Shown here in pieces: positions 14,701 to 24,530 of a stretch of 64,000 nt of DNA (its first letter is position 1; each line of letters begins with the position of its first letter). The stretch covers positions 33,848,433-33,912,432 of the forward strand of contig CM034594.1 in assembly GCA_020091685.1 (NCBI GenBank), written 5' to 3'. This stretch comes from Lutjanus erythropterus. Taxonomy: Eukaryota; Chordata; Actinopteri; Lutjaniformes; Lutjanidae. The position numbers and the translations under genes were made by a program. The notes below the pieces were generated by a model. That model searched no databases. It worked only from the letters and a program-made list of their open reading frames with translations, and was not told the origin of the DNA.

Positions 14701-17700
14701 AAAAGGTATTTTTTTCTATATACTCAAATGTCCATAGAATGTTAACACTTTTGGATTTATTTATCATTTCAAATGATTGCTGCTGATATCATCATCAATT
14801 CTGTTTTCCAGTTTCTTGATGAGATCTCCTCCAATGTCAGCAAAGAGTCCAGTGGGCTGGAGGACGCTGTGGTTCTCAAGGAGGGGTGAGTGTTAATTAT
14901 GAGGCCGGTCATCCTGCTGCTTCCTTTACCACTCGTTCACATGAAGTTTAAGTGTTCTGTGCAGAAAAATACTCAAATCTTTATTTACAGTAGATTTACG
15001 TATTGCGTCAATGAGTTAATGGTTGGTGATAATGATAACAAAGGCTAATGAAAGTTCAACTGCCTTAAAATAAAAACCTTACAAGACTTCACTGTAGCCC
15101 CATGCAGAACAGATGAAAACAAAGAAGTGAGCTTGTAGTGATAATAAGAATAATTCTGGATCTCATGTTTCCCATAGTGCGACTTAGACGCTGAGTTCCA
15201 ATATGAAAAAGTAAAGTTAAATTTTGTACCAGACATAAAATCATGAATTTATAACAAACTTCATTTGCTTGAAATTCAGATAAGATTTCTTTCAGAGTAA
15301 CTGGAGCCTTATTTCAGTGTTTTTATCTCTTTAGTTATTTGCAGATCTCCAGTAAAATATGTGGGTTTGAGTTTTTGAACCTCAGTTTTCTGTGTGTCCG
15401 TTTTAGGGAGGTACAGAAACGAGCCCAGGGGAGAAAACGCCTCGGCAAGAGAAACTTTAAAAAGAGATGGCTCAGAGTGACCAACAGGGAGCTCTCCTAC
15501 CACAAACATAAAGGTGAGACCAATTTCTGTCATCTTTTCCTCCAGCAAAATGTATTTTCACCCATAACTTGTAGTATAAAACTAACAGGAGATGGCGTCA
15601 TAGTATGCTTTCTAGTGCTCTATCATTCTCAAACACCAGATGGTGCCAAAGTAAAGATGTTTTTTCCAATCCAACGTATGGTGGAGGTGGCAAATTTTTG
15701 GTTGGATTTATGAGAGTTAAGATGGCAACAGTTAATTAATGTTAATGTAGTACATGAAAATTAAATTAAATGTTAACTAATTCTTATAGATAGTTACCAC
15801 TTGTGATTAAACGGCAGAGCATCAATTTTTTCACTCCCTGTACGTGAGACTTGCTAGATTTATTGACTGATTCCTTCAAAGACATAAATTAAAGTGAGGT
15901 CCTGAGCAGTTAAGTGTGTGTTAAGTGTCTTGTCTTAATTGATTAATGATTTTCAGTCATTATCAGAGACATTTTAAAGCCCTATAGTCTGGGGCTTTAA
16001 GGAAACGGTCAAGAATGTTAATGATGAGGTATGATTTACTACAAAGGGACCATGCAATAATAAATTAGGGTGATTGTCTTCATCCAGCTGTAACCTGTAA
16101 CTTCAAAATGTGTCAGGCTGAACTTCTGTCACTTCTGACACTGTCTGACAACTTATGACAAACTCAAACTCTAAACAAAAGAATTCATTTTTTGTGATCA
16201 AAAACCTCTTAGATTTCACAGTTTGTCACCATCAAATGTTGCTGTTTGAGTGCCGCATGATGGCCTGACCCACCACATATTGACTTCTCCATCATATGTC
16301 ACTTAGTTAGAGGTCGTCCGCCTAAACATATGTTGTTAATATTACTGAGTGTCACTGTGTATTACTCCTGATATATGAAATGACTTCTGCTTTCCAGGGA
16401 AAGAGGCCCTCTGCATCATCAGTGTCAAAAATATCCAGGCGGTGGAGAAACTGGATGAAAGTGCCTTTAACCGCAAAAATGTAAGCCAGTTCTTCTCAGA
16501 CACCCAAACATCACTTCCAAAATATGGCCCTCTAAAACATGATGGTCCTGAAATAAACAATAATAGTAAAAATCTGTTAATGTGTGCTTATTCGCACATT
16601 ATGTAATAATTTCCGAATATGCATCGCACGTGCACTGTTGTGTGTGCAAGAGAGAGAGATGCACGCAGCGAAAAAGCTGCTTCTGTCTGTCTATTATACT
16701 TTATGAAGTCCTCCCATGTAAAAACAAATGTGAGTTAATTTTGATTTAAGAATGCACTGAAGACAAACGCTCACTTTTTAAAGTATACCCATTGTTCTAA
16801 GTGACAGAACGCGTACTTAAAGCCACTTGACGCTTTATGGACAAATGTGCAGACTTGATATAAAAACTTTGGATGATCATGAACCATAATATTACCGAAA
16901 ACTTCTGTGGTGCAGGATTTTTTTTGACTCATTTAGTGTCTGGACTCTCCCTCTCCATCTTCTGGGTGTGTCTGTTCAGTTTTCTGTCTGCTGTGGTCAA
17001 AAATCCTGCTGCTTTAATACAAAAACATGAATATCACACACCGTTTAGTCATTATATAGACTGACATGAAAATAAGACTTTTTTTTATTGAAGAAATAAA
17101 CTAGTATTGATAATAACAATGCTAAAGAAATAAATAGATGCATATAACTAGCAACCTTTTCCTAAAATACTGCTGGTACTCCTGAAAAAAGTGATGATTG
17201 GTAACACTTTTATTCTTAAACTGCTTTGTTTTCTGTGTCAGATGTTTCAGGTGGTTCACTCTGAGAAGCCTCTGTATGTACAAGCAGGAAACTGTGTGGA
17301 GGCCAGTGAGTGGTTGGAGGTCCTGGGCCAGGTCAGTCGCTGCAACGAGGGACGCCTGGCCACCTTCCATCCATCAAACTACACCAGTGGAGCCTGGCAG
17401 TGTTGCAAATGCCAGAGTAACACCGCGGCGGGCTGTAAGCCCTGCACAGCGTGAGTCTTTGCCCACATCACCACCACCAACAAAACACGAAATGTCTATA
17501 AAGGGTTGTTTTGTGGGACATGTGTTACAGATCATAATAAACACTTAATAAAATTGCTCAGTGCTGGTTTGAAACGCCGCCGCTTGTGGTAAATTTGACC
17601 AATCATGTAGATGCTTAATTTAAGACTCAAGCTGTGAGTCATCAAAGCAGGAATGTTGAGTAGAGAAGGGATATAAACTCTCTAAAATGGCAAAATACAA

Positions 17701-20700
17701 AAATTCACCAGCTGGATCATTATGTGGATTTTTTACAGCAGCCACAAACCGCTCCTTGTCTGTTGCCATAAACTGATCATTTTTTCATGTGTCTACAGAC
17801 ACATGTAAACTAAGAGCAACATGCATAGCATTGAAACGATTTGCCAAGCAAGCCAAGCAATGAACGGCTGTATCAGTTTACATGTACACTATCTTGAGAA
17901 GTGATTTTCACCACTTTACTTTGCTGTCAGACAGCCTTTTCTGTGGGAAACCACTGTTACATTAGCCAAATATTGCCCTCTCCAAACCAACCAAACTCCA
18001 TAGGCAAAATCAGTCATTTTACCTTGCAGAACAGGGGAGTTGCTGATCTGTTGCTGCTTCAATCTGTTACTTTGTTTGTGTTACTGTGTGACTTTGGTGA
18101 ATTCAAACTGTCCTTTTAAAACACAAGTCTAACAGTAACACAACTAAACTAACGAATCGAGTTAGTGGTAGACAAGCAACTCACATGTTCTGCGAGGTAA
18201 AATTACTGCGTCCACCCATGGAGTTTGGTTGGTTTGGAGAGCGTGATATTTGACCTTCATAATGGTGGTTTCCCATCAGAAAAGGCTGTCTGATGGCAAG
18301 GTAGAGCAGTGAATATATTTTAACTATAGTGTACATTTAAAATGATATTATTAGTAATGTTTTTTGAGGTGGATCTTTTTTACGTGGCTGAAGTAAGTTT
18401 CGTTGTCGATTCCATCCACAGCAGTATATTGCTTAGCTTCTGTGCTGGTACTCATCTCTGCTTCTCCAAACTGAGGGTATGTAGACCCACATCTACTGTA
18501 GGAAATACACTGAATATCAAGTACCACATACAGTCCCACTTCAAATATCCTTTTACGTTTGAAACATTTATCCCTTTTCCACTGCAGGATCTTGTCCAGG
18601 AAGCTTTGTAGGAACTAAAACCAAACTTTATTTGATAAGTGTGTGAATACAGTTTTATTGAAGATTAAGATTGTCAGAAGATGCCGGTAGAAACCAGCAT
18701 TTGACCTTTTTTTGAAGCAGTAAATTCAAGAACCTCAGGTGCAAAAATGTTAACAAATGCCTCTTAGAAAGTTAATTTATTTTAGTTGAACACAGCATTA
18801 ATTATTTTTGCCATGGACTAATGTAGTGTAACTGTTTCACTGCTGTTTGGTATTCATTTTAATGCCAAATCTGAATGGAAACTTAACCCACATTTCTGCT
18901 GTATATTCTGTCCAGTTACTGTTCTTTCCGCAGGCTTCACAACTTCAGTGTGACAAAAAACAAAGTTGTTCACTGTTCACATGTTATACAGTAACAGAAT
19001 ATTCTTCTCCTTTCACTTCTGTTCTGTCCTGTTGCAGCACTGTGCTGGCCAACCTGCAGCTGGACATCGACTGTGACCGGGAAACAGAGAGAATTTTCTC
19101 CCTACTGTCCTCTAACGATACCAAGCTCCAAAACATGGAGGGTCAGTGTTTGGTCAGGAAATGATGATTTGTGCTTATTAGAACGAGGAGTTGATTGCAC
19201 TAGAACTTTATTGGATCCTTGGAGCATTACATAGTTAGAGATTGTGACCTTTAACAATGATTTACAGTATGTATGCATATGTGTTAACAAATCTGTTGGG
19301 ATATGTTTTTCATTGGTCTGGCTCCACTCCAGCATGATGGAATGACTGTGGGGTAAAAGTACTTGCTTTCAGTTTGAAGCTCATTTAAGGGTGTTCACAA
19401 CCCAGTATCACAGATCGCATATTTGCCTCAAGAGGGTTTACAATCTGTACAGAATATTCTGTTAAGGAATAACTCCTGTTAAAGAAAACTCAGGAAGAGG
19501 AGGGTTCCTTCTCCCAGAGGAAATATGTAATAGATGTCATGTACAAAATAGACCAACGTAGTACAATTACTGTGTGGACAATCAGGTAAATAGTTTAGGA
19601 CTGGTAGTCATTTTTTATTCATAGTTGGAGCAGTACAGCAGCAAACAGAAAAATATTTATGACCACAATCCAACTGAGTGCTAAAGTTTTATTTGATCCC
19701 CTTAAGCTGTTCTGTCAGTGCAGCTATTGGGACTGAACAAATAATAAATATTATCAAAATCACAATATGGCCAAGTGCAATATCCAAATCACAGAGGGTG
19801 CAATTTTTTGATTAAGGAAAATGTGTGACAAACTGACATTATAATGAAGTGCTGCAGTGCTGCAGAGATGCTCTGGACTACAAATATTGTTCTCCAGATG
19901 TAAAAAAAAACATGTTTATTTGCTACAGACAATAAAAATACACTTATACAAAAATTGTTCCCAGTATTGCAAAATCTGTCAAAAGTTTTCATTTTAACAT
20001 ATTCAGCCAATCAAAACAAATGTCAACACATGAGCACACACTAGTTAAAACAAGGCTGTTCACACCTTATATCAAAATACAACTGAATCAGGTGCTTAAG
20101 GACAACAGAGAACAAAAGGGACTGAAGCAACATCAGTGTGTCACCATCCTGATACTGGCCTATATACTCCATCAGAAGGGCTTGTTGGATGGGGGAATTG
20201 GAGTTTCGGACACCCCATCAACCCAGACGTTTCTGATGTTGGTAGGGTGTCTGTGTCTGACCACCTCTGTAACTTTTGGGAACTGACAAGTTGACATTCA
20301 CATCCACTTGAGGAAGATTCCAGGGTCTGATTAGGGATGAAACGATTACCAGGTCCATGATAAACCACAGTAAAATTGAATGAATATGAAATTTAAATAG
20401 TTTCATCTCTAGTTTGAACTTCTTTCTCTCAGCTGGTTTTCAATATTTAAACAATGTTTAGTGTTACTTTTAATGTGAACAACTGCGTGCAACACTGAAT
20501 GCCTTCCCAGAGAGACGTTTCTGGTTTTCATTGTGGTCGGACAGCGCGTCTCACAAAAAAAGAGTTCTGCTCCAGTATACCCCGTCCCTGAAGCTGCCCT
20601 GAATAATGATGTGTTGTTTCCTCTGTGTAGATGCATGTGCCAGTATGGCAGTGTACCAAGGCCCTCAGCGGGAACAGGAGGAGTACTCCAAGTTCACCAT

Positions 20701-21764
20701 TCAGGAACCCAAAGAGACCTTTCAGACGCTCAAACAGCTCCGAAACATCATGGAGGAACTTCAGAGGCAGCACAACATCAGGAGTGACACCATGGCGCAG
20801 TACGGGAGCCTGTAAGTCTGGACTGCTGCAGAAACACGCTGCCCGCTGAAACGCCACAAAGCACTGCGACATGTCAGTTCTGGAGCGAGCAACAGCCTGA
20901 TGATTCAGCTCCTCTGCTGTTTTCTAATCACACCCAGAGCTGAACTTTATAATAACCACATGAATTTAAAACTCCTGGATAAAGAGCAAACATTCCGTCT
21001 GCTGCTCTCTCTGTAGACACAACTGACAAATATGTGGAATAAGTACCCAATTAAAAAAAAAAAAATAGAACTTCACACAGCACTGATGCTTGCAGAACAC
21101 AGAAAAAATAGAACAGACGCCGAAACTATTGCTGCAGATTGCGTGCCGGCCACAGAGGTCCACGTCATGGAACGCTCTGTGTGCACAGTCTGATTAGTGC
21201 GTTTTCCGTGCAGACATTGGAAGTCAGCTGACAATGCAAAGCGCTGCTGCTGGCTGATAAACATAGTCTTAGCTATTTGTTTGTCCTTCATCCTCCACAA
21301 CATAAATTCCTCTTTTTTCACTTAGTTTATAAAATCACAGAATTTTTCATGCTCAGTGATGCTGACTTGGTGATTTCCTCTTTAGATTTAGGGACTTATT
21401 CACACCATCAGGGAAAAGGCAAGCATTATATTTAAATGTATTACGTTGTAAATGAGACGAATGCAGCCCACAGCTCTACTGCCAACAGTACTCCCTCTCT
21501 TTGTGCGCTGTTCCCAGGCAGTCAGGTGGATTTTTGTAATTTGAAATATATGATGTCCCTGTAGTGAGTTTGTGATTATTTGGCTAAAGATTTCTCGTCA
21601 TTGGTGAACACAACCTCTGACTGTTCCTCCATGTTACTTTTTACTTTTATACTGTAGTATATATACATACATTATTACTGCTCCTACCCTCATAAAAATA
21701 AGGCACTTATCTTTCTTATCCTTTCTGTTTCAGGGACAACCCCATTGTAGGGAAAACCTCTTAA
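1664..21764 (+). CDS. rasa2: rasa2, Ras GTPase-activating protein 2 (GAP1 family), 5'-partial, 20 coding exons in window
   Basis: The protein speeds GTP hydrolysis by Ras and is recruited to membranes by its C2 and PH domains (family knowledge). Twenty exons join in phase, total 2088 nt and give 695 residues plus stop. Domains in the visible part: C2B at about residues 20-130, RasGAP at about 165-400, PH at about 455-560, then a Btk motif (H-x10-CC-x9-C) and a short tail. The catalytic arginine finger is in IFRGNS (visible residue 246), and the helix motif reads [16 protein letters not shown]2 rather than RASA3 is indicated by the tryptophan in LGSWGSL and by the ending [12 protein letters not shown]3 lacks this tryptophan and has a longer tail. 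Human RASA2 has about 850 residues, so roughly 150 N-terminal residues (most of C2A) lie left of the window. Paralogue assignment is from remembered family sequences, not alignment. Confidence 0.95.
1741..4482 (+). other. rasa2: rasa2 intron, no genes seen
   Basis: A 2.7 kb intron, AT-rich, with a T/ATTT-rich stretch at 2398-2425 and another at 2467-2525. Several short open frames (for example near 3002-3256 and 3703-4017) show no recognisable domain and are taken as chance. Confidence 0.6.
2398..2425. repeat. poly(T)/(ATTT)n low-complexity tract
   Basis: A run of T followed by several ATTT units. Confidence 0.85.
4483..4566 (+). CDS. rasa2: rasa2 exon b (C2B)
   Basis: Encodes [20 protein letters not shown], the C2B core strands with the DPYATV motif. 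Acceptor CTGTAG, donor GTAACT. The end of this exon and its donor are duplicated about 223 bases downstream in the intron. Confidence 0.95.
4551..4935 (+). repeat. tandem duplication of exon end, 5' splice site and adjacent intron
   Basis: The stretch from about 4556 (GACCTGCCAGGTAACT) is repeated from about 4780 with the same word, followed in both copies by similar blocks: ATGCCACAC, TTTCCTAACAACAAA, ATATTCTTT, GTTTGCT and a CTTAAATAA block. The unit is about 223 bases. The second copy of the donor lies at 4790. Confidence 0.85.
5471..5543 (+). CDS. rasa2: rasa2 exon c (C2B)
   Basis: Encodes [20 protein letters not shown] then FFFE, a basic C2B strand followed by the NPxF motif. Acceptor CCTCAG, donor GTAAAT. 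Confidence 0.95.
5688..5764 (+). CDS. rasa2: rasa2 exon d (C2B)
   Basis: Encodes [20 protein letters not shown] and EKLEI. Acceptor CCTAAG, donor GTAAGT; the split codon joins to exon e as Lys, giving EIKVDLW. Confidence 0.95.
6292..6393 (+). CDS. rasa2: rasa2 exon e (C2B end)
   Basis: Encodes [20 protein letters not shown] and [14 protein letters not shown], the closing strands of C2B. Acceptor TTGCAG, donor GTAAGA inside the Trp codon. Confidence 0.95.
6486..6669. repeat. ATTAATCG-type teleost MITE, short copy
   Basis: Begins GGGCTGCAACTA and ends with the inverted counterpart CTAATCGTTGCAGC. The centre carries CCCAGGGCCCAAAGTGATGT, matching the centre of the longer copies. Strongly diverged and shortened. 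Confidence 0.75.
8296..8625. repeat. ATTAATCG-type teleost MITE, near full-length copy
   Basis: Starts near AGGGCTTTAACTAATGATTA, contains TTGTTTGGTCTATAAAACC and TTTAAGAAGCTGGAATCAGA, and ends in alternating GATTAATC words. This is an AT-rich, terminally inverted element of about 330 bases, a family I recognise from many percomorph genomes. Confidence 0.85.
9880..10033 (+). CDS. rasa2: rasa2 exon f (C2B-GAP linker)
   Basis: Encodes [20 protein letters not shown] and onward to LLLKSPDVK, linking C2B to the GAP domain. Acceptor TTGTAG, donor GTAGGA. Confidence 0.95.
10129..10277 (+). CDS. rasa2: rasa2 exon g (RasGAP start)
   Basis: Encodes [31 protein letters not shown] and onward to LELDNTQ. 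Acceptor TTTCAG, donor GTGAGT. The VRLLLHH wording is closer to RASA2 than to RASA3. Confidence 0.95.
10278..11545 (+). other. rasa2: rasa2 intron, possible old repeat, no gene
   Basis: A 1.3 kb intron. The part near 10640-11240 (with AGTTAGCATGCTAACCAGC) resembles interspersed fish repeat sequence, but I cannot assign a family. Open frames here lack any domain. Confidence 0.45.
11546..11660 (+). CDS. rasa2: rasa2 exon h (RasGAP, arginine finger)
   Basis: Encodes [38 protein letters not shown]. The Arg of IFRGNS (codon CGT at 11565) corresponds to the catalytic arginine finger of p120GAP. Acceptor CTACAG, donor GTATGA. Confidence 0.96.
11678..11728. repeat. (CA)n microsatellite
   Basis: About 50 bases of CA dinucleotide beginning 18 bases after the exon h donor. 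Confidence 0.95.
12108..12182 (+). CDS. rasa2: rasa2 exon i (RasGAP)
   Basis: Encodes [20 protein letters not shown] and VEVNK. 75 bases, phase 0 at both ends. Acceptor TCATAG, donor GTAAAC. Confidence 0.95.
12307..12430 (+). CDS. rasa2: rasa2 exon j (RasGAP)
   Basis: Encodes [40 protein letters not shown]. Acceptor GTGCAG, donor GTGAAT; the split codon joins to exon k as Ala. Confidence 0.95.
12682..12865 (+). mobile_element. tRNA-derived SINE with target site duplication
   Basis: The 5' part is tRNA-like, with an A box TAGCTCAGTTGG at 12694-12705 and a B box GGTTCGACTCC at 12757-12767. It is followed by a CT-rich body (CCCCCCTCTCTCTCCCC) and an A-rich tail ending near 12865. A perfect 15-base direct repeat, AACTTGCCAGATGAC, flanks it at 12667-12681 and 12866-12880, as expected from LINE-driven insertion. 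I recognise the wording as a SINE common in percomorph fish. The spacing and sequence do not fold as an intact tRNA. Confidence 0.93.
13468..13771. repeat. ATTAATCG-type teleost MITE, opposite orientation
   Basis: Starts AGAGCTGCGAGGATTAATCG and ends AATTGTTAGTTGTAGTTCTA, which is an inverted match to its start. The centre carries ATTCCAGCTTCTTAAATGTG, the reverse complement of the centre of the copy at 8296. Confidence 0.85.
14111..14217 (+). CDS. rasa2: rasa2 exon k (RasGAP, FLRF motif)
   Basis: Encodes [35 protein letters not shown]. The FLRF of the RasGAP signature is at 14152-14163. The usual NPA that follows is FAVA here, as in mammalian RASA2. Acceptor CTACAG, donor GTAAGT. Confidence 0.96.
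14332..14415 (+). CDS. rasa2: rasa2 exon l (RasGAP)
   Basis: Encodes [20 protein letters not shown] and WGSLSKKL. The Trp-containing step is diagnostic for RASA2 against RASA3. 84 bases, phase 0 at both ends. Confidence 0.96.
14628..14705 (+). CDS. rasa2: rasa2 exon m (RasGAP end)
   Basis: Encodes [20 protein letters not shown] and IEKVKK. Acceptor TTGCAG, donor GTATTT. Confidence 0.94.
14812..14885 (+). CDS. rasa2: rasa2 exon n (GAP-PH linker)
   Basis: Encodes [20 protein letters not shown] and VLKEG. Acceptor TTCCAG, donor GTGAGT. Confidence 0.94.
15407..15513 (+). CDS. rasa2: rasa2 exon o (PH domain start)
   Basis: Encodes [20 protein letters not shown] and [15 protein letters not shown], the basic first strands of the PH domain that bind phosphoinositides. 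Acceptor TTTTAG, donor GTGAGA. Confidence 0.96.
15514..16397 (+). other. rasa2: rasa2 intron, nothing recognised
   Basis: A 0.9 kb AT-rich intron with no repeat, exon or RNA gene that I can support. Confidence 0.5.
16398..16480 (+). CDS. rasa2: rasa2 exon p (PH domain)
   Basis: Encodes [20 protein letters not shown] and SAFNRKN. Acceptor TTCCAG, donor GTAAGC. Confidence 0.95.
17242..17450 (+). CDS. rasa2: rasa2 exon q (PH end and Btk zinc motif)
   Basis: Encodes [20 protein letters not shown] and EASEWLEVL, then the Btk motif: [14 protein letters not shown] followed nine residues later by Cys. The zinc ligands His, Cys, Cys and Cys are all present. The largest exon in the window (209 bases). 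Confidence 0.96.
17451..19037 (+). other. rasa2: rasa2 intron with a foldback element
   Basis: A 1.6 kb intron. A long inverted-repeat element occupies about 17880-18338; nothing else is recognisable. Confidence 0.6.
17880..18338. mobile_element. foldback (long terminal inverted repeat) element
   Basis: The left arm (about 17880-18050) begins TTTACATGTACACTAT and contains GTCAGACAGCCTTTTCTG, CTCTCCAAACCAACCAAACT and TTTTACCTTGCAGAACA. The right arm (about 18165-18338) is its inverted copy, with TGTTCTGCGAGGTAAAA, GTTTGGTTGGTTTGGAGAG, CAGAAAAGGCTGTCTGA and ATAGTGTACATTTA. The arms are about 150 bases and somewhat diverged, with a loop of about 110 bases. No coding capacity: a non-autonomous DNA element. 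Confidence 0.85.
19038..19141 (+). CDS. rasa2: rasa2 exon r (C-terminal region)
   Basis: Encodes [20 protein letters not shown] and [14 protein letters not shown]. The DxDRETERI(Y/F)SL wording is shared by RASA2 and RASA3. Acceptor TTGCAG, donor GTCAGT. Confidence 0.95.
19142..20630 (+). other. rasa2: rasa2 intron with probable repeat sequence
   Basis: A 1.5 kb intron. About 19735-19960 (CAATATGGCCAAGTGCAATA) and the block near 20330-20410 (AGGGATGAAACGATTACCAG) resemble pieces of teleost interspersed repeats. The block at 20130-20300 is GC-richer than its surroundings but has no recognisable product. Confidence 0.5.
19735..19960. repeat. probable teleost interspersed repeat fragment
   Basis: Contains CAATATGGCCAAGTGCAATA and GATGCTCTGGACTACAAAT, wording I recall from a non-autonomous fish repeat. 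Ends are not defined. Confidence 0.5.
20631..20811 (+). CDS. rasa2: rasa2 exon s (C-terminal tail)
   Basis: Encodes [20 protein letters not shown] and onward to SDTMAQYGS, a helical, charged tail. Acceptor TGTTAG-like (GTGTAG), donor GTAAGT. Confidence 0.95.
20812..21733 (+). other. rasa2: last rasa2 intron, nothing recognised
   Basis: A 0.9 kb intron without recognisable repeat or gene. Confidence 0.5.
21734..21764 (+). CDS. rasa2: rasa2 last coding exon
   Basis: Completes the Leu codon and encodes DNPIVGKTS followed by TAA at 21762-21764. The ending matches vertebrate RASA2 (NPIVGKxS), which settles the paralogue. Acceptor TTTCAG. Confidence 0.95.
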
Positions 21765-23307
21765 CCAGGATGTGTAGATGTGGTCTGAAACAGCCACACC
21801 AGCAGGTGTCAGTGCACCACAGAGAACCTAAACACGGTCGTAAAAGGAGCCCCGGGAGTTGTCCCAGCGAGATCACTCTCTGTGTGTCCAGGAGAAGAAC
21901 GAACGATACACCCTGACCTCCAGACATCACGAGTCCACTACAGCAGTGACAGCCTAAGAACAGGAACCAGAACGATCTCTCTCTCTCTTGGTCCTCAAAA
22001 CGAACAAACCCTTGGGCGTTGTCGTTTTCTTTGGCAGTATGTTGCCTCATCTCCTCCCCTCCTCTTTTCCTCGTCTTAATTTATGTCCTCTTTGACGTCT
22101 CCAGCTGTGTGGAAAAGGCATCATTAGATGGTGTGTGAATAGGCTGCTAATTTTTTTTATTCACCCGGTTTTATATCAACAGCTGTGACGATGCTCTCCC
22201 AGCTTTTAAGGTTTTGTGCTGACATCTGTCTTTGGAGTCGATTGATCATCATCGTCTTTCTGGAGGATCGGCTCTCATCTGTGCCCCTTTTATCTCTCTC
22301 TGCTCTCTTAGTGTCCTTCCTCTTCTGAACAAATGTGCGTGTGTGTTTTCAGAGGACAGTTGAGTAGATGAAACCGACCTGCCTTACTTTGATGGATGTT
22401 TCTTTCACATTAAATGCTGAGGGAATAATGCAGAAGCACTTTAAATATTTGGAGCAGTCCAAATGAAATGATTAGATACTTGGTATCAGCTCTCCCCATT
22501 TTGATCAGTTACATGATCTTGAGTACATTTATGTTTCATTCCTGTACAATAACATTTATAGCCTGTAGATTTTAAGATATTTTTCTCGACCAAAGACAAT
22601 TTCATAGGTTTGACTTGAAAAAAAAAAAATAATTAATGTATTTTGAATACAAATGTTTTAAAAATGGAGACAAATTATATATATATTTGGTTTCTGTTCA
22701 TGTTTTTGCTAACATATCCTTTACTTTTTAGTGACTTAAGGCAAGCAGACTGCATGCGTTCAGTTTTGAATCCTGATAGCACATGATTGTGGTGTAGAGT
22801 TGTTATTTCCCTGTGATTGTGAATCGTATTGGTACGGTGTACATCAGATCTGTGCTGTCATGTTGAGAGCATTGCAACATATCTATAGTGGCTTATGTGG
22901 AGAGGAATCGATTTAGAATAACAAACAAATTACCCCCGTCATCACCAAATTAGTCCAGACAATCATGGCCAGCTACAAACATATTATGTCCTCTTTTGTT
23001 TTTTTTCCTTTGCTTTTCAAACCAGCAGCACTCCGCAGCTCCAGCTGTTGTACTTAAGAGGTTTTAGAGAATTTGTTTCAAATGTGGCGCTCTGTGGCTT
23101 AAAGTTTGAATGTTAAACTTTTCCACAGCTGTTAGTCACAGCACACCACTGCCAGAACACTCACAAAAAGTCTGTGTAGTAAAGAAGTTCAGAGAAAAGA
23201 CACATCGATGATGATAATACACATTAAACTTGTGATGTGACTCATATCCTGATACATTTTTATTGTAATAATCATATCTTGCAGAAGTAAGTCTGCATGT
23301 TATCAAC

Positions 23308-24530
23308 AGCTGCAACTAATGAATATTTCCACAGTCGATTACAACCCAGTTCCAAAAACATTGGGGTGCTTTCTAAACTGTGAAAGTATCCTTTTTTACT
23401 TAAATTCAACTGAGTGTAGTACAAACACAAGATATTTAGTCTTAAAACAGATAACTTTATTGTGTGGGGGATTTTTTTAAGTATATATTTATTCTGAATT
23501 TGATGCCTACAACACATTCCAAAAAAGTTGAGACGGGGCATTTGCATCTATAAATGCAAGTTAAGATTCTATCATGTAAAACAAAAGACGTATATCAACA
23601 ACATCCAGTAACGCTGCAGACTTCTCTGGACCCAAAGTCATCAGAGGTGAACTGATGCAAAGTGGATGTGTGTGCTGTGTCCACATCTCAGATTCTTTTT
23701 GGAAATCATGGACATTGCGTCCTCTGGGCTAAAAAGAATATAGTATGGGGGCATCATGGGTAACTGTCTGCAAAGGCCCCATTATAATGCTGAAAGGTAC
23801 ATACAGGTGTTGGAGCAACATATGCTGCCATCCAGATGACGTCTTTTTAGAGACGTCCCTGCGTATTAAAGTCAGACAATGCCAAGACACATTCTGCACG
23901 TGTCCCAGCAGTGTGGCTTTGTAGTGAGAGGTACTAGACTGTCCTGTGTGTAGTCCAGACCTGTCTCCCATTGTAAATGTTTTGTGCATTATGAAGCACA
24001 AAATATGACAACAGAGGACTGTTGAGCACCAGAGGTCGTATATCAAGCAAGAATGAGAAAGAATTTCACCTCTAAAATAAAATTATATTGAGTGTATATT
24101 TATAAAAGAAAAAAAATATCAGATTTAACATTAAATATCTTGTCTTTATACTGTATTCAGTTGAATATAGGATTTGCAAATCATTGTATTCTGTTTTTAT
24201 TTCTGTTTTATACAGCGTCCTAACTTTTTTGGAATTGAGGTGTTTATAGGTAGATCATTTTCACCATTAATCAATTAGTCGTCCAAGTGTCAAAAATGGT
24301 AAAAAATGTTGATCACTGTTCCCTAAAGCCCAAGGTGTTTTGGCCACAACCTAAAGACATTCAGTTTGCGATCATAGAGGAGGAATGAAACTAGAAAATG
24401 ATCACATTTAAGAAGCTAGAATTAGAGAATTTTGACTTTTTCTTTAAAAAAAGACTCAAGACAATCAGTTAAATAAATTTTAAGGGTGTCAACTAATCAA
24501 TTAATAGACTTATCATTGCAGCTCTGATTA
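23308..24530. repeat. ATTAATCG-type MITE split by a mariner insertion
   Basis: The left end AGCTGCAACTAATGAATATT is at about 23308-23340. The body resumes after the mariner relic at about 24258 (CACCATTAATCAATTAGTCG), continues with CCTAAAGCCCAAGGTG and ATTTAAGAAGCTAGAATTAG, and ends CTTATCATTGCAGCTCTGAT at about 24530. Confidence 0.8.
23341..24244 (+). mobile_element. Tc1/mariner-type transposon relic, internally deleted
   Basis: The terminal inverted repeats start CAACCCAGTTCCAAAAACAT and end CTTTTTTGGAATTGAGGTG. The centre retains parts of a transposase gene: GGAAATCATGGACATTGCGT, GGGGCATCATGGGTAACTG, GAGCAACATATGCTGCCATC, CAGTCCAGACCTGTCTCCC-like wording and ATTATGAAGCACAAAATATG. Read in frame these give the transposase core with the PDLSPIEN-like region, but frameshifts, stops and deletions break it. 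It is inserted in a MITE (see 23308-24530). Confidence 0.88.

Noticed and set aside
15339..15713. 124-codon open frame as an independent gene
   Set aside because: It is rasa2 exon o with flanking intron read through the splice sites.
1664..21764. RASA3 instead of RASA2
   Set aside because: The nearby TMEM255B-like gene suggested RASA3, but the LGSWGSL step and the NPIVGKTS ending fit RASA2, and RASA3 has a longer different tail.
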